A stretch of 64,000 nt of DNA from Oscheius tipulae (Eukaryota > Nematoda > Chromadorea > Rhabditida > Rhabditidae), in contig JASJZH010000002.1 in assembly GCA_037178975.1 (NCBI GenBank), positions 558,001 to 622,000 on the forward strand, in the 5' to 3' direction. Shown here piece after piece: positions 43,300 to 58,707 of this stretch. The position numbers were made by a program, and so were the translations under genes. The notes beneath the pieces are model-generated. The model saw nothing but the letters and a program-made list of their open reading frames with translations, had not been told where the DNA came from and ran no database searches. Position 1 is the first letter of the stretch. The number at the start of each line of letters is the position of its first letter.

Positions 43300-46200
43300 C
43301 AGAGATTACGCTGGAAAGAAATTATGGAGTAAAAACTTGAAACAGCTTTCTATTTTTGAACCTTCAACAATTTTGTAACCTTGCAAAAAAAATAAGTTTG
43401 GATCCAAAAACGGGTACTGATGAAAGCAAGAGTATCGAGTACCTCAGTTTTCTTCAAATAGTCAAGTAGGGAAGCCCTATAAGCAAATTAGAGAGACAGA
43501 GTCTTTAGATTCAGTTCAAAATAATCGCAATGATCTGGTCCAGACTGCATAGAGAAACAGAAAGACATAATCAGAACTGAGCATTGCAAAGAACTTCCCT
43601 TTTCTGAGAACAGAGGCTAATTAGGTGGTATTTGAATGATCAGAAGTTTTTTGGAGCAAGAAAACAGGAGTTCTTGAGTTGATTAGTGTAGAGAGCCAGA
43701 GAGACAGAGAGGTAAAGAGACTCTCCACCACGTTTTCTAATCTGTTTCCCCCCGAGCATATCCCGACAAAATAACTCCAAATCTAAGTCGAAAAGGCCAT
43801 GAACGTCAGTGATGACAGCCTTTGTGACGATAATTTCTCAATTCGCTTTGCAGGAAGGAGAGAGGGGAAATCCTGATAAGTACACAGGGAAATAGCGTCA
43901 ATCTCCCACCGTCTCATCCTTTGCTTACGTACTAGACGGAACGGGTGCAGACTGACTTTTGATCGTCGATCAACTGTGAGAGAACATAGTGACAGAGAGA
44001 AAGAGAGACAGAGAGACGGAGAGATACTAACGCAGAACACTGTCCTTGTATCGGTGAATGTCCAACAACCCCGTTAACACGACTATAATCATATCATAAG
44101 TAGCACCTGTTCAAACGGAGCTCTTTTTTTAATCAAAAGTTTGACGAAGGCTTTCTCGATCAGTACCTAGACAGGGACAGACATGCCAGAGAAACAGTGA
44201 CAGAAATGTTTCAGGAATATTCATTTTTCTCCTGGAGAGAAAGAGAAAGAGGCTCTGATGAATCCACACAAGAGCACGGATCCTGCTAATCCCGTAAGAA
44301 GAGCGGCGTGTAAAAGGGGCAGGAGATCCAGATCTAATCCCTTGTTTTGGGCTATTTTAGCCCCATTTTTGCAAAGTAACAATTGAAACCAGTTAATAGC
44401 TATTACCAGTCGCTGTCGGCACTTCGTTAGACAAGGAAATTATTTGGGGACGAGGGGGGGTCAAAGAAGAGTCTGTCTCTGTAACTCTGACCCAATCTGA
44501 AATGAGTCAGTAAGACTTCAGGAAGAATGTAATGACGACAATTACATTATGCAGTGATTCCATTTCCCTGAACGAAGTATTATCCTCGAAAGAGTGAACT
44601 TTCACAAACCTGTGTTTTCTTATGAAAATATGAGAATGCAGGTCAGCTGAGCTGTGAACAACCTGCCTGTGCTACCCAATGATGCGTGTGAACTATAGCC
44701 AACAAAGAACGCCTACACAAGAAAGTGATAGCGAAAGGAAATTGAAACAATTTCCTAGGCCCCTTTGAGCTTGGGATCTGTAGTCGGGAATGACGGACAC
44801 TGTGAGAGAACTCTCATCTGGAGTTCACAGGTTCATGGGATTGAGACGAAAAACCTTGTGACCATTGGGAACAGGTGGGATTATATAAGAGACTGACATT
44901 AACAGTGAGACTATCTCCGTCACTCCAGTTCACATTCTGGGAAAGAAGCAGACCATCTCACGGCTTACCAGCCTGTTGACGAGTTCCAGCTTGGGAGAAT
45001 GAGATGAGTATGATCGTGTACACTTAAAGCCAGAAAAACAATCTATACCTGTCCCTCCGACATTCTGAATAGAGCTAAAATGACTTGTTGTTGACCGGAA
45101 GAGTCCGAAAGAGAGTCTGGAGATAACTATACAGAGGGGGATCTGCCTCTCTATCTCTGTCTCTCTGTTTCTCTGTTCTTCTGTTTCTCACTCTTTCTCT
45201 CTCTGTTCAATCCGGAAGTTAAACCTTTTACTTGCAGCAATGAGTAAAGAATTGAATTACCACGGTGATATTATCTGGTCTGTTTCCTCGTCAGAAGTGT
45301 CGCCTAATTGGTAGCAAGAAAACGGAGCCTGAGACAGGTGCTACTGGATATCGCAATGTTGAAGCCCAACTGGGCTCGACGTGAGACAGGGGTTTTCAGT
45401 TGACTTGCAGAGAGATTACTCATAGGAAATATAGTCCGTACTTTACGGTTCAACAGATCTCGGTTTCAGAAATGAGACGAAAACACTGAGTCAAGGAGTA
45501 CCGAGATCATGTACAGGGAAAAATGATGTGGAGATTAGCCGAATTTCCTTCTCGTAGATGGTTACAGGTCATCTTGGGAGACCGCTGGAATTGTCACAGT
45601 CAGACAAAGAGGCTGAGAAACAGTAAAACAGAGAGACAGGAAAAAAGTCTAAGTTTGAAAACTGCACAGACTTTCTCTCTACGTAGGTGTTGGTCTACGT
45701 CTAGGGTCGTGTCGAGAATGGCAGAACCTGTTCTTTCCTAATTAAAACAGCGCACCCCCGCTTGATCTGTCAGACACCGCAGTCGATAAATTTTCCCATA
45801 CACTTTTGAGTTTCCTTATTATTCTTTGGTGCGCCTCTCTTCTTCAAAAGCCTGTCCGGAGAATAGGGTATGGAGGAAAAGTCGAATTCTTATCAGTGCC
45901 CATATAATTTTGCCCTGTTCGAGGGTTGAGCGCCTGGTCTCAAGAGTGTTTGCTCTCGCTTTGTTCCCCATTTCTCTTCAAAATTTCCGTGTCCCTGTCT
46001 CTCTGTATCTATGACTCTCTGTCTTCCTGTCTCTATCGTCTTCCAGACCCAATTTCACCTTGTCAGTCAGTTTAGCCAATAAATTCACCCGGTGTCCTTT
46101 CACTGTCCCTGAGAGACCTCGGGGCTAGATCTTATCTCAACTTGAGGACTTCGAACCATTATTTTCGAGGTGTTGCCTAGTTTTCTAGTCAAAACTGTCC

Positions 46201-46718
46201 TATCATTTTAATCCTTTCTTTTTTTCGGGGTTATTGATTATCAGACCTTCACGTTTTTTGTTATCAGAATCGAAAGAGAATCTTCTTGAAGGGAGAGTTA
46301 AACAGAGGCAGTGTGTTTTTAAACCGTCCCAACCCCCATGTTTACTAGAATTTATTGGTATTGGTTCCGTATCAACTTCCGAACTGACTCATACTTTATT
46401 GTGCCGTTCTTCTCTGTTTCTCTATCTCCCTGTCTCTCTTTCTCTGTCTCTATGTCTCTTTGTCATTCTGCCTGTGTTCCGTCATACAATTCTGATCACT
46501 TGACTCACCCTGTCTCTAAATTTGTCCCTATCTCTCTCCGTGACTTTTCCCCCGTTCACTTTCTTCCCGACTATGATTCTTGATCATTTCAGGATCTTTT
46601 GGTATCTCGACTGTTCCAAAAAGACAGAGAGATAGCCTTCATGTTAGTTTCCTAGTCAAGGTAGGACTATCTCCCATTCCTTACCCGTACTTTCTAGCTA
46701 ACTCTCCATCGTAAGATC
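43300..46718. other. Gene-poor interval
   Basis: About 3.4 kb with no convincing exon chain. Contains CTGTCTCT/GACAGAGA tracts (for example 43990-44025, 45150-45205, 46415-46470) and dispersed short open frames of low complexity. Promoter elements for the MAP kinase may lie at the right end, but none can be named. Confidence 0.4.
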
Positions 46719-50000
<3,282 letters not shown>

Positions 50001-50442
50001 AGTGTTCCGATGCTTTAATCTTCCTGAGTGACTCAACTATCTTTTTTTCGGTCAGTAGAAGTCATAAAGTACACCTGCAGCCTATAAGTAGACTGATTTG
50101 TAGGGGAAGTAATTACCTAATGCGGCTGTTTTCAATTCGTAGGGACAGTTGTGACGCAGATCTCTCTGTCTCTATTTCTGCCTCTAGTTGGTCCAACAAT
50201 GGCTCTATTCATTGTCTCTCTGTCCCAGTACTCCCATGAAACCTGACTCCCCTGCCAAAGATTGGGTAACATCCCATACCTTATTTGCTACTCCCAATCG
50301 AGTTCAATATCCCCCTAGACGTGGGCCGCCGTCGGTTGCCGCAGCAACGGACCTTCGTCTTCATTCTTTTCTCACATTAAAGGGATTATTCCCACCTGTT
50401 CACTTCCCTCCAATTCCGTAATTTTTAAAATTTTTAGGGACC
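50001..50442. other. Intergenic between MAP kinase and WDR31
   Basis: AATAAA at about 49996-50001 serves the kinase. The rest shows no exon; WDR31 starts at 50443. Confidence 0.5.
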
Positions 50443-52071
50443 ATGGGTCAAAAATACGCTCATTTGGCTCAACAAGACCCGGGAGAGCTGATTGCTGGGA
50501 AAAGCAGGTACAACTTTTATTTATGATTCCAGTTCTTGACTCATTTCTTCAGGATGAAACATTCCTGTTCCCATAATTGTGATGTCTGCAAGACGCGCTA
50601 CTTTCCTGCTGTCCACAAGGACTCAATAGCTGCCCTGGCTGTGGTTAGACAGAATTTGGTGGTGACGGGGAGTAAGGACATGAGGATGGCGTTGCATAAT
50701 GTGGACTGTGGGGAAGTTCTTCATACATGGAGGGGTCACATTAGTGAAGTCACTAAGGTGAGAGAGGCAGAGAGAACAGAGAGGCAGAGAAACGGAGAGA
50801 CAGTGAGACAGAGAGACAGGGAAATAAGGACACAGAGGGAGATAGGGGGCAATAAAACAGAGAGGTAGGGAGACAGAGAGTTAGAGAGAGAGTGAGAAAG
50901 AGATAGAGAGGAACAGCGAGACAGAGACGATTTCCAGCTAGCCTACTCCAACGCCGGAGGCTTTCATCTGGTATACAGCGGTTCCCGAGACGCTACAATC
51001 CGATGCTGGCAATTTAATCAGGAAACACCCATACATTCTCTAAATGGGCATCAATTGACAGTATCAGGTCTCTGTACCATACAGGGTAAGATAGTACTTG
51101 GTCTCTCAAAAAAAGTTCAGACAACTGTCTGGCATCTGGAAGTCGAGACGGTACGGTTAGGCTATGGGATGCTAGTAGGAAAGAAGAGATTAGGAAAGAG
51201 TATATCAGTAGAAACATTGTCACACATGTCGCCTATCATCCTGGGAGGAATCTGGTGGCTCAGTCTTCAGAAGATAAAGAGTTCAAGTAAGTTTTGCAAG
51301 TGATTTAAAAAAAACTTGTGTCCGGGATCGAATCCGTGTCGTCTAGACTGTTCCCTAGCGCGCTAGCCGTTTTTGCAGTTTTTGGCGCATTTAGCGTTCT
51401 CCTGGACTGTAGTGGTCTAGTAAATTTTTTCTGGGGTCTAACAATGGAAGTACCATGGGAAGAGAGCCTTTTCAGGCTCTGGGACAGTCGAAGTCTCGAG
51501 TTAGCCACTCGGTTTCCAAGAGTCAACAACATTCATCTCCATTGTGAATGGGTGCCGGACGGAAACCAGGTCATAACTTCGTGCAACGGTTTCAATGGCG
51601 ACGGCTGTGAGATTACGGTATCTTCTAGCTTTTTAAAGTACAATTTAACGTTCAGATATGGGACGTTCGAACCGGCAAGAAGTTCCGAGACCTCAGGGGA
51701 CACGAGGGGTCCGTCACCGGGATTAGCTACATTACTCAACATGGATTGCCGAACAAAAAACTTCTGGCTAGCTGTTCACTGGATAAGACTGTCAAGATTT
51801 GGAATATTGAGGATGGGGGTGAGTGGGAGAGAGACAGGGCTGATGAATGTCCCAATTGTAGGTGTTCTCTGGACAGAGGAGCTTGCCTACGGGGTCGAAC
51901 TCCTACAGATTGCTGTAGTGGGAGACTACAGGTAGGGGAGAGAGACAGAGACAGAGACTCAGATATTTCAGCATCGTCGTTACTGGTGGCAAATCTCTCC
52001 TGGTCGACATGCGTCTACAGACCAGAGCCGGCCGCCCCTTCCTTCGGGTCAACACGGTTCAGAAAGAATAG
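50443..52071 (+). CDS. WDR31: WD-repeat protein 31
   Basis: Eight exons (50443-50507, 50553-50757, 50938-51085, 51121-51286, 51476-51617, 51656-51818, 51862-51931, 51972-52071), about 352 residues. WD blades are visible: LVVTGSKDMRMALHNVDCGE, VYSGSRDATIRCWQF, LASGSRDGTVRLWDASRKEE, AQSSEDKEFKLWDSRSLELA, NGFNGDGCEITIWDVRTGK and LLASCSLDKTVKIWN. Segments SRNIVTHVAYHPGR and ITSCNGFNGDGCE match human WDR31 closely. WDR31 acts at cilia, where it influences intraflagellar transport and BBSome behaviour. The MGQK start may be myristoylated. Intron 51287-51475 holds a tRNA-like element. Confidence 0.85.
51316..51375 (-). repeat. tRNA-like element in WDR31 intron
   Basis: Minus strand GGCTAGCGCGCTAGGGAACA then ACACGGATTCGATCCCGGAC: A- and B-box-like text with tRNA spacing, no full cloverleaf. 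Confidence 0.5.
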
Positions 52072-52127
52072 GAACAACGTTAAAGCTTTTTTTGTGCTTG
52101 AGATCAGAGTTAAGTGAACAAAGTACT

Positions 52128-55100
52128 TCAAAAATTGAGCTTTTTCCTCGCATTTCTTCCTCTTCTAGGGAACTGTTGTGCTCTGAGCTCTGCCGGTTCT
52201 GGAGGTGGCTCTTGTCCCTCCTCGAAGGTGACCAAACGGGGTTTTGGCGCGAACTTCTGGACACTATTGCTGGCTTTTCTTGTAGAAGAGATAGGATTAC
52301 GTCTTCCACGACTTCGAGTTCCTTTGGAAGTGGATTGGAGATCACCTAGTCCGTCGATGGGTTCTGTCTGGAAGTGGACAGATTGTTTAACGGCCTCTAT
52401 GTTCCTCTGTTTCTCTGTCTCTCTATCCACTCACCCTCCGTAGCCTTGCTGTTCTCAGCTTGTTCCATTCCGACAAAACCCTCTTGGCATAGCTGTGTGC
52501 TGAACCGTATTCCTTGATTGTCACCTAAGGAATAGTAACTTTCAGGTAGGACTCTCACCTTCATGATTAGCTCAAAGTAACGTTCTGTACTGTGGTAAAT
52601 TTGCTTAGGAATGACGTAGTAGTCGATCCGAGTTAAAGCTAGCATCATCAGTTCGATGAGATCGTCGTAGTGGGTGTAGTCACTCCAGATTGAGGAGTAG
52701 AAGTAGAGCAGCATGAAGTTGGGTTCGAATCTCTGGAAGACAGTGACAGTCAGTGACAGTGACTTACACAGTTCTCATCGGTCCACTCTCCCGGATCCTC
52801 AATCAGAACACTGGAAGTGAACCACTGTTCCGTAGCCAGCATCACCCTCTCGACATCGTGTATCTGGACTCCATCGGACTTTTGCAAATAGCTACCCATC
52901 ATCCTTTTAATGCATGCCAAGGAGGCACAGAGCATTCTGGCAAGGTGTTCCCTGAAATTTTGGTATATTGAACAGTCAGTGAAGTCCTACCTGCTTTGCT
53001 GCATGTAGATCATGATGAACTTCTTGACCATAATGCTTTCTCGTCGGTTGATTCGGCACGTGGGGAGAAAGTAGCTGAAAGAACAGTTGTATCACTGTCA
53101 CTGTCACACTCACCTCAACAATAGCCCCATGATGACTTCAAGATTGTCTCGATGCTCCTGATTGTTCAGGTCGCTGAGCAACATGTACTTGCAGGAGACT
53201 TCACAGGCAGTGTAATGGAAGGGATTGGGCTCAATTGGCTCTCCAAATGGACAGACCAGACTGGATAGAAGACGCGCGAAAGAATTTTCTTTATCAACCT
53301 TCCTCCACTGATCGATTTTCTTAGAGGAGAAGATCTTGACGACGTCGTAGAGACATGTCAGACCGGCTGCCTGAAGCTGACTGATTGTCTTTGTCTCTCT
53401 CTCTCTCTCTTTCTTTATTCTGTCTCTCTGTTTCTCTTTTACAAACAGCCAGAAGATAGCTCACCGTTGACATTAGCATTCTATCTGAACCCCTCCCCCT
53501 TATAGTTCCTTATTCCCGCCTTGTCCTATCATTTTCCATTCCTTCAAGAGCCAATGTCGCAAGATTTATTGCTTCTAGTGTCTTAACCACAATGTCGACC
53601 GGCTTCAGCTGCCCTCACAGTGAGTCACCAGAGCACAAATTAGACTTAATGACTTCTAGCCCACGTTGTAAACAAGCGAATAACCGCGACGACATTTCTC
53701 CCGCAAATCTGCAAGAAGGGCGCCACCTGCGTGGCTACTGTGAAGAAGTGGAGAATCCCGAAAAATAATGTTTTCGCATCGTTCGTCTAAGAATGTGCCA
53801 GCCCCCCCAACAAAGACATGCGAAATCTGCTCAGCACCAGGGTATGTCCTCAATGAAAAGGCCTACAAGATGACCTGTTGCTGCTATACGGGTATGTGTC
53901 TGCCTACATTGGAATACCTCTGTATGATACCGAGTTACCTGTCAAGGACAGGGATCCATTACCTCTCCATCCATTGTTCACCGCCCTCGTGAACAAGTGA
54001 CGGGTAAAAATTACATTTTTTTTTCACTTGCGGGAATCGAACCCCGACCTTCGGATGATTAGAAGAGCGAGCTAACCACTTGGTCATTTGGCAGAAATTA
54101 ACCGAGACGGTAAGGGTGCACCTCTTCTGGTAGCTATGATATTCCATGGTGCTATTCCATGGTAAATTCATACCTCTTTTCATCGTTTAGAACTCGGAAA
54201 ACGGGTTTATCGTGTCGTTAGAGAGACAGAGGGACAGAGAGAGACTCTAAAAAAACGGAACCTACCCTGTCTTCCGCGCTCTCCAACTTCAGCAGACTCA
54301 TAGTCCATTGAATATTTTCCCGACAAAGTTTCTCATTGGACAGGAGGATGATAGTTGCGACTTTGATCAGCCACGGTCTCGCTTCATCCGTCACAGTTTG
54401 GAAGCACGTCGTTTGCTGAAAAATGGGCATTGTGTCAGAATTTGCAATCTCTTACGATTTGTACCAGTAACTCTTTGAAAAAGTTCGTGTTCGTATTAAC
54501 TTTTCCTGTTGACAGGACTCCGTGGAGGACTTGCATTGAGAAGGACATGATCCTGACAGATTTTGTGTAGTCTGGTTGACTGGAAGTTCCGGGCTTTTGG
54601 TTCTGATCGTCCTCGTGGACAGCACAGGCCGCGTGGAAACCGATTCGATTCAGGAACCAGTAGATAAATTCTTCTGGGTTCTCGGTGTAGAAGTGCTGGA
54701 CTGCAAACTCGCCAATCTGGTCTGTCACCAACTTGGAGACATTCGTGTTCAGGACTATCTGCTCGACGAGAGCCTTCAATTTAGCACTGAAATTTGTGGT
54801 TTAGAGTACCTATCTCGTCAAAAACAATGCAGAAAACTGTTCAGAAGCAATAGGTACAGTCCAAGGTAGCCAAGAACAGCCCTGCCATTTCCTACTCATT
54901 TTTCGGGTTCGAACAATGAATTTCAGGTTTTTGATGATTTGCAAAGTGGTAGAGCAGAACAAAATATACAGCATTGCAGAACATCAAAAGATTTGAATAT
55001 GCTGTCCTCGTGTCAAAGAACATCTTACAAACTGGCCCTTCCGTCGGTAAAACAAAGCTGTTCACTAGTCGCTCTTTTGAGGCCTTCGCATTTGTTCCAA

Positions 55101-57519
55101 TAGCCTAGTGGTTAGCGCGCTCGACTGTGATCCAAACGACCACGGTTTGAACCCCCAGGCTTCACAAATTATTTTACAGCTCATTTGGGTCTTCTCGTAA
55201 TTGAAAGCGTGCAAAGATATAAGCAAAGTGAGGTAACTTACAGTCCAAAGGGCTCCGTCTCCAAGAACTGACAGATTTTCATGGATTCGGAGATGGTAAA
55301 GTTCCAGTACATGCTGGTCTCCTCGTCCATTTCGGAATCTTCCATTGTGAGTTTGTGAAAATCGCTCCATTTGTAGAGACTGGAAATGGGAGAGTGGTCT
55401 AGAGAGTCTTGGGAATTTTACTGTTCCACAGCAGTGACCATTTCCACTAGGACTGGAGCCAGTCTGTCCATGACCTCATCTCTCATATAAACGTGATCGT
55501 GTCCGATGGCGTCTTTGCAGCCTTCGGCTGTGGTTTCGAAACCATATTGGACCATGCAGCGCCAGAGGTAGAGGGCAGAGGCAATGGAGAATGGGTGACT
55601 GGAATCTAGTGAATTGACAGAGAGACAGACTTACGAGCTATCTTCCCAAAGGTAGTCCTTATTGAATCGACTACAGATCTTCGGTGTCATTCCATAGTCA
55701 GTGGTCATATAAATTGCCAGCTCTAACGGGGACAACTTTTTGCCCCTATGTATTAGACAGCGAACTATTTCCAGAGCAGCAAAAGTGATTTGATCGCACA
55801 TTTTTGTATGATGGACAATGTCACAGGCATTCAGGAACATGATCAGAGCTTGACCGACTGCCATGGTCGGTTCGTCTTCAGACTCTCCCTTTCTCCCTGA
55901 AACAGATGTTTGTTCAAAAATTCAGCACCACGGTACCGTTCGTATAACCGTGGTTCTGAGCACATTCTCGAGCCATGATGGAAATCCATGGAGTGATGAC
56001 ATTGGTCTTGGCAAAGAGGACGATCTCATCTGGAAAATATTGACATTGGGACTGTTTCACGTGGTTGAGAGTCAGCGGGAGACTCTGGGCGCCAAGTTCT
56101 TTCTGTTTCCAAGGTCACTCTTCAGGTGATAACTTTTCTCTTTTCTCTAGTTGACCACTGTCACTGTCACTCACCACAAGGATCATTTAAAGCAGAGAAT
56201 AGTATCTCCTGAGCCAATCCAGTGGGAAAAGAGGCCATGGGTGCCTCTCCCAGTCTTTTCAAAGCCTCTCTTCTTACAGCACTATGCGGTGATCCTCCGG
56301 CCACATGGGCCAGTCTGCTCAAAATAATTGGATTGTTATCAATGTTGTTGATCTTCATGATGGCGGTCATTTGATTTGTGGTGTTGAAGTCTTGGAAAAA
56401 AGCCATGATAACTTCTTTGGGCGATTTTTTGATCATCTCCGCGCAAGTGTTCGGGATTGGCATGTTTTGAAAGTCGGCAATTGCATGGATGAGAGACTCG
56501 CGGACATAGTGAGCCTGGAAGATATGATCTAGCTATGTCTTTCTCACCTTATCCGTCATCAGAGCCATCATTCTCGCGTAGAGTTCGGCCATCAGCTCCT
56601 CTAACATTGACAGTGCTTCGTTCTGATCAGCGGAAAAAACCGGCTCTGATACCCAGTACTTGAAAATAAAGCCCATCAGCCGTGTAGCATTGGCTCTAGC
56701 GTTATTATTCTCTGCCTCCATACTCTGAAACCCGTATCGTCTCATTTCCACCCAATTTTTCTTACTCTGGCAGCATAATCGATGAGAAATTCTAATAAAT
56801 TGCCTGTGTGCTCGAAGTGGAGACGAAGAGCAACGACTGTGAGAGAAATGAAAACTCTGAGGCGATCATCCTGTCTATCCATGTCATCCATGATAAAGTT
56901 GAGTCTAAGGACAAGCTCGCCAATCAGATTTTTCTCCTGACCCTGTGTGTACATCTAAAAAAATTATGAAAATTTAAAAAAAAAACTGTAAAACAGTGAT
57001 AACAGCCCTTTTTTCACGTTAGCACAAAAATGTGGTACGCAAAATAACGTGAATTCAAAAAAGACGGAAACTAAGAAGAAATTCCTTTTTAATTTCTTCT
57101 TGGTTTTCCGTTCGTCTCTCCTCATTTTTTCCTTCCACTGCTTATTTTCAGTCAAAAATATTTACAGCCTAGTGTGGCAGACCTTAGTGGAAAAAATATC
57201 TGAAAAACACCTTTTTACAAGCCAAATACAGCTGTTTGCTTAATCTCCAATCTGTCTTCTCGGCAAGCTCAAATTCTGCCTCGCTCTCGAAGATTTCTCG
57301 CAGCGATGCTGTCAAATCTTGTCTGTAAACCTTTTCAGTCCATGATATTCTCTTTTTTACTTACCGCATCCTCACGTTTACCATAACTTCATCACTTTCG
57401 TCGAAAATGTACGTATACGTCTCCGGAAGAGGAGTTGAGCTGGCTAATGGAGTCCCAGGACGGGATTCTGGTTGTAGTATTGAGGAATTTGTCTCGGAAG
57501 ATGTCTCCTCGACCTCCAT
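52128..57519 (-). CDS. Condensin CAP-G-like HEAT-repeat protein
   Basis: A chain of about 14 exons runs from ATG at 57519 to TGA at 52128 (main exons about 57519-57366, 56954-56766, 56726-56548, 56518-56177, 56120-55920, 55864-55635, 55600-55425, 55380-55240, 54790-54440, 54419-54268, 53395-53112, 53080-52990, 52953-52767, 52733-52440, 52430-52128), over 1100 residues. It is almost all helical. The N-terminal third parallels NCAPG: RARANATRLMGFIFKYW with ELYARMMALMTDK then VRESLIHAIADFQ against AVRFRVCLLINKLLG and MLIRLKDKIPNVRIQAVLAL, then VRREALKRLGEAP and the ILFSALNDP repeat. The C-terminus is basic (GTRSRGRRNPISSTRKASN). CAP-G is a non-SMC subunit for mitotic chromosome condensation. Family similarity is moderate; another nuclear HEAT protein is possible. 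Confidence 0.55.
53593..53992 (+). other. Possible nested open frames inside a CAP-G-like intron
   Basis: On the strand opposite the host gene, ATG 53593 opens a 58-codon frame (MSTGFSCPHSESPEHK ... EEVENPEK) whose TAA overlaps an ATG (AAATAATG) that opens a 74-codon Cys-rich frame containing KTCEICSAPGYVLNEKAYKM. Both are more protein-like than their surroundings, but no splice evidence or family supports them. Confidence 0.3.
54012..54216. repeat. Composite repeat copy D (partial)
   Basis: Keeps the minus-strand tRNA-like part (GGTTCGATTCCCGCAAGTG on the minus strand) and the CTCGGAAAACGGGTTTATC tail; the plus-strand part is deleted. In a CAP-G-like intron. Confidence 0.7.
55095..55165 (+). 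repeat. tRNA-like element in CAP-G-like intron
   Basis: TAGCCTAGTGGTTAGCGCGC, a possible anticodon loop ACTGTGATC (GUG, His-like), then GGTTTGAACCCCC. The acceptor ends do not pair, so a tRNA-derived repeat is more likely than a tRNA-His gene. Confidence 0.5.
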
Positions 57520-57837
57520 CTAAAAATTACCCCTTTCTAGAGCTATGTGATCATTCGGTAGTCATTTCTCTTGCTTTTTTCTTGTCGATAACGATATTTT
57601 CTGTGTCTGGCTTCCTGTGAGGTGTTTTCAACAAGAAACGGCTTGAAAAATGAGAAAAAAAAGGTAGTAAAATCTCGAGAGATTGGCTGGATGCCGACGG
57701 TAATAGACAATTCAAATGCTGCTTACTGTAATCATATAATCACGTACGCAACTACGTACAGACGTTTTTCGTGCAGACGTCGGTGTTTTATTCTTCATCT
57801 TCTGCTCTTTTCCCGTCAAATATTGCGCCTTTTCAGT
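57520..57837. other. Divergent promoter interval
   Basis: Lies between the CAP-G-like start (minus) and the coiled-coil gene (plus). AT-rich, no gene seen; shared regulatory sequence is inferred only from the layout. Confidence 0.4.
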
Positions 57838-58519
57838 ATGCTGGACGAGATAGAAGAACGTCTGAGGCAGCTGGAAGAGACTGTAGGAGTTAGCGACGTA
57901 TTTTAAGGCCTTTTTCTATAATTACGACCAAGTTTAGGAGAGATCACTGGATTTGAACGTGGCCGAGCTGAAAAATACCTTTGCCAAGAAGGGCTGCAAT
58001 CGTGTCTTCAAGGTACACGCCGATCAGCTGCGAAAACTCAAGGAATTTGTTGAAAAGGTCAGTTTCACTCGAGTTTTCCCCGAAGGGAATCGAATTTTTC
58101 AGCCAGAAAGCCGTCCGCTCTCGGAGAAGATCAACTTTGTCCAGTGCTGCGCTGATCTCACGCGACAGAGGGTCGAACTACTTCAGGAATTCGAGGATCG
58201 GCTGAAGGTCGTACTCAAAACGGATGATTTGGCCGGAATTGCGGAATATCAAGAACAGCTGGAGCCCCTGGCCAAGGAGATCGACGGTGCCCTTCAAACA
58301 TTAAAACAGTGAGTTTTGGGAGCATTTTCTGTCACTTTCCAGCTAGAAACTGGCCAAAAAAATAATATTTTTCTTTCCAGAAGCAGCGCCGAGATCGAAA
58401 AGTTCCGCAACGAGCACATGGCGGCCACGTCCTTCCTCCAGCATCAGATCCAGGCCCTGTCCGAGAAGGTCGCCCTGGCAGAGGCCAAGAAACGACAGCA
58501 GACAAGCTCCGAAGCATAA
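57838..58519 (+). CDS. Coiled-coil protein, dynactin p24 (DCTN3)-like
   Basis: Four exons (57838-57897, 57938-58057, 58103-58308, 58381-58519) give 174 residues, close to the 186 of DCTN3. It is nearly all helix with heptads: start MLDEIEERLRQLEETVG like the LQARVEELERWV start of p24, a middle CADLTRQRVELLQEFEDRLK, a LAGIAEYQEQLEPLAKEIDG segment similar in place to the [20 protein letters not shown] segment, and a final coiled coil. p24 belongs to the dynactin shoulder that helps dynein carry cargo. Similarity is by length and pattern, so a generic coiled-coil protein cannot be excluded. AATAAA near 58539. RNF170 starts 189 bases later. Confidence 0.5.
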
Positions 58520-58707
58520 ATCATGTACATTTTGTGCAATAAATTATTTTTTTTCCACAAACATATGCTGTTTTCTAGGCTACAAGTCCATGGTTCATTG
58601 CCTTTCACCTCATTTTGGCTCCTGAAGTCGCTTTTCCTTGCATTTTTCTCTCTCAAGCGATACAAACAGTCATTTAGCAGTCTGCAAAAGACTATTGAGG
58701 GCCATAA

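Noticed and set aside
51318..51935. 205-codon plus-strand open frame
   Set aside because: It reads through WDR31 introns and exons in mixed frames; only its exonic parts fit the WD-repeat protein.
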